Shown here in pieces: positions 62,273 to 64,000 of a stretch of DNA of 64,000 nt (position 1 is the stretch's first letter; each line of letters begins with the position of its first letter). Both the position numbers and the translations under genes were made by a program. The notes beneath the pieces are model-generated. The model searched no databases, was not told where the DNA came from, and saw only the letters and a program-made list of their open reading frames with translations. Source of the DNA: Anaeramoeba flamelloides (Eukaryota; Metamonada; Anaeramoebidae); assembly GCA_027625915.1 (NCBI GenBank), contig JANTQA010000070.1, positions 3,477,001 through 3,541,000 of the forward strand, written 5' to 3'.

Positions 62273-63359
62273 TATGAATGGGAAACAAACCAAACTGAAA
62301 AGATAAATAAAAATTGGAAATCTTAAAAAAAAAAAAATTAAAACTACTGAATATACAACCACAAATATGGGGTTTGTATAATAAGGCAGATCCAGAGGTT
62401 TAAATACTTGCCTTTTTGAATTAAAGTATTTTTCTTGCAAGTGATTTGTGTTGTTTTTTTTTCAAAAAATGTTAATTCGTGAACTCAAAAATAGTTTTTT
62501 GATTGGTGGTTAAGAAAACAACGGAGAATGTTGATTTTTTGTTTGAATTTGGTGAAGATATAAGTTCTGTTAACTGAAATATTTTTTAAGGGTAAACAGA
62601 TCTTAATCTGCAACAACCCAAGATGACTTTGTTATTATTGTTGGTAATGTTTAAAAAGAAAAACTACATTTCATTGGTTATGTGATAAATATTATTTCCT
62701 ATTATCACAAATTTTTTTGATCCTCTGTTCATTGTCAGAAAACCGCAATTTATCGAAAAAAAAAATTTTTTTTATTTTCATTTTTTATTCCAACTTTTAA
62801 TCATTGTTCGGATCTAATTATTTAACATGTTTATCAATGAGGTTAAATAGTTGATAGGTGTTGATATTGTTCTAAATTGTGGGGAAAAGTAATATTTTGC
62901 AAAATGTGTAAATCGTGTATGAGATGATATATAACCTTTTTTTTCTAAAATTTATTTCGATTATCCAAAGATCTCTCACCAGAGAAAATTACTTTTCTCC
63001 GCGACTGTACTATCCAATAATAAAATAACATTTCGAAATATTTTCTTAAATAAGAATTAAAATAAATTAAACAGACTTAACACAAACAAAAAAACAAGTA
63101 AAAGTATCTAAACTCTTTTTCAAATAAAAGTCACAAAAAATTTCAAGAATTATTCATAATTGAATCAAATTAACTATAGTATCATCCTAAAATCTAAGAA
63201 ACGCTTTAAAACATAAAAAAACGCTCAACTCAATCTTTCAAACTCATTAAAAAAAATAAAAATTATAATTTAAATATTTTAAAAATTGATGCGCATTTTT
63301 ATTTGAAATGAGAAATCTCATTTTGTAAATTGTAAAGAAAAAAAAATATAAAATCAATA
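62273..63359. other. AT-rich intergenic DNA
   Basis: Nothing recognised. A slightly GC-richer patch at 62340-62420 has no frame worth calling. Confidence 0.4.
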
Positions 63360-63680
63360 AAAACCTTTGAACAAGGTGAATTGGGAAAAAGTTCTCAGCA
63401 TTTTATTGATAATTCTTTACACGTTAAACTTTTGTTCTTTAAAATCTCATTTCTAATATAAAGCCACAATTCATCTGGGTATTTTGTTGGAATGTTTTTT
63501 CTTTATTTCTCTTTTCTTTGTTCCATACATCAATCCAATAATGGTCTTTCTTAATTCCTATATCTAACTCATTCGATATCAAACTTAAACTGTTTCCATT
63601 TATACACTGGTAAATTATTTCCAAATTTATTTCTTCTTATCTTGCTTTTTCATTTTCCAACTGTTCAATATCCATAAATA
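63360..63680 (-). pseudogene. Decayed helix-turn-helix-like coding relic
   Basis: Minus-strand coding-like sequence beginning MDIEQLENEKA and containing CINGNSLSLISNELDIGIKK, then, in another frame, PDELWLYIRNEILKNKSLTC. Both read like small helical DNA-binding segments of the kind found in transposase N-termini. The frame is interrupted more than once, and no intact domain or family can be named. Confidence 0.35.
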
Positions 63681-64000
63681 AAAAAAAAAATCAAAAAATG
63701 AATAATTAAAATGAAAATCACCAATAAGTAATTATCTTATTAACAATCAAATTCAATAGTATTGATGATTTGAGAGGTGTGCCCTTTTGTTTGAAAAAGA
63801 GTTTATAAGTAAGAAAATTTTATTTAAAAAAAAATTATCAGAACAAAAAACTTTTAAAAGCATTATCTATTAATATGTTTGTGTATAAATACCTATTAAT
63901 GGGGTGCCAAAATTGAGTGATATCCGATGTTATTTCCTCAATATTTGTATTTTAAATCACAAATGAGAGATTCAAAATTTAAGTCTAGCAATTCCAAAAA
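63681..64000. other. AT-rich DNA at the window edge
   Basis: Nothing recognised. Confidence 0.4.

Noticed and set aside
1-64000. CRISPR arrays, operons, rRNA genes, Polinton or retroviral remains
   Set aside because: No regularly spaced repeat array, no co-directional tightly packed genes, no rRNA-like sequence, and no capsid, polymerase or protease signatures were seen.

Overview
This window is about 80% A+T eukaryotic DNA in which roughly ten convincing protein genes are separated by long AT-rich stretches. The genes are eukaryotic: Rab24-like GTPase, RAD1 checkpoint clamp, cyclin, gp78/AMFR-type ERAD ligase, Rxt3-like Sin3-complex subunit and a B-box protein. They use TAA and TGA stops, low-complexity N/K/E/Q tracts and GT-AG introns, mostly with TAG acceptors. 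The best fit is a free-living AT-rich protist. An amoeboid metamonad such as Anaeramoeba is my guess, from the tandem B-box/coiled-coil protein, the Rab24-like GTPase and the PSGD variant of a PAP2 phosphatase, but the sequence alone does not prove it.

Layout. Positions 1-6600 are repeats plus a doubtful micro-gene. An Rxt3-like gene (6667-7677, +) follows, then repeats, then the single-exon gp78/AMFR-like RING+CUE membrane ligase (12362-13618, +). From 13.6 to 21.7 kb lie gene-poor DNA and inverted-repeat elements. Three minus-strand genes come next: RAD1 (21718-24292, two exons with a 1.3-kb intron), a cyclin with a very large insertion between its two folds (27539-30103), and an RBBP9-like serine hydrolase (33881-34453). 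From 34.5 to 41.1 kb there are three candidate small spliced genes and a fresh-looking tRNA-derived SINE. On the plus strand follow a PAP2/DOLPP1-like phosphatase lacking a resolved first exon (47848-48738), a five-exon Rab24-like gene with introns of 116 bp to 2.8 kb (50676-55885), a small collagen-like X-Lys-Gly protein (58868-59173) and a two-B-box coiled-coil protein (59467-60258).

The genes are unrelated housekeeping and regulatory functions (chromatin, ERAD, DNA-damage checkpoint, cell cycle, lipid phosphate metabolism, membrane traffic). I see no operon-like functional cluster. What stands out is the non-coding part, which is packed with short fold-back (MITE-like) elements and diverged dispersed repeats. 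These include a TTAA-duplicating fold-back inside a Rab24 intron whose empty target site is visible at the start of the same window, several TA-flanked Tc1/mariner-type elements, and large repeats shared between intergenic regions and introns. No convincing retrovirus, Polinton, CRISPR array, rRNA or functional tRNA gene was seen.
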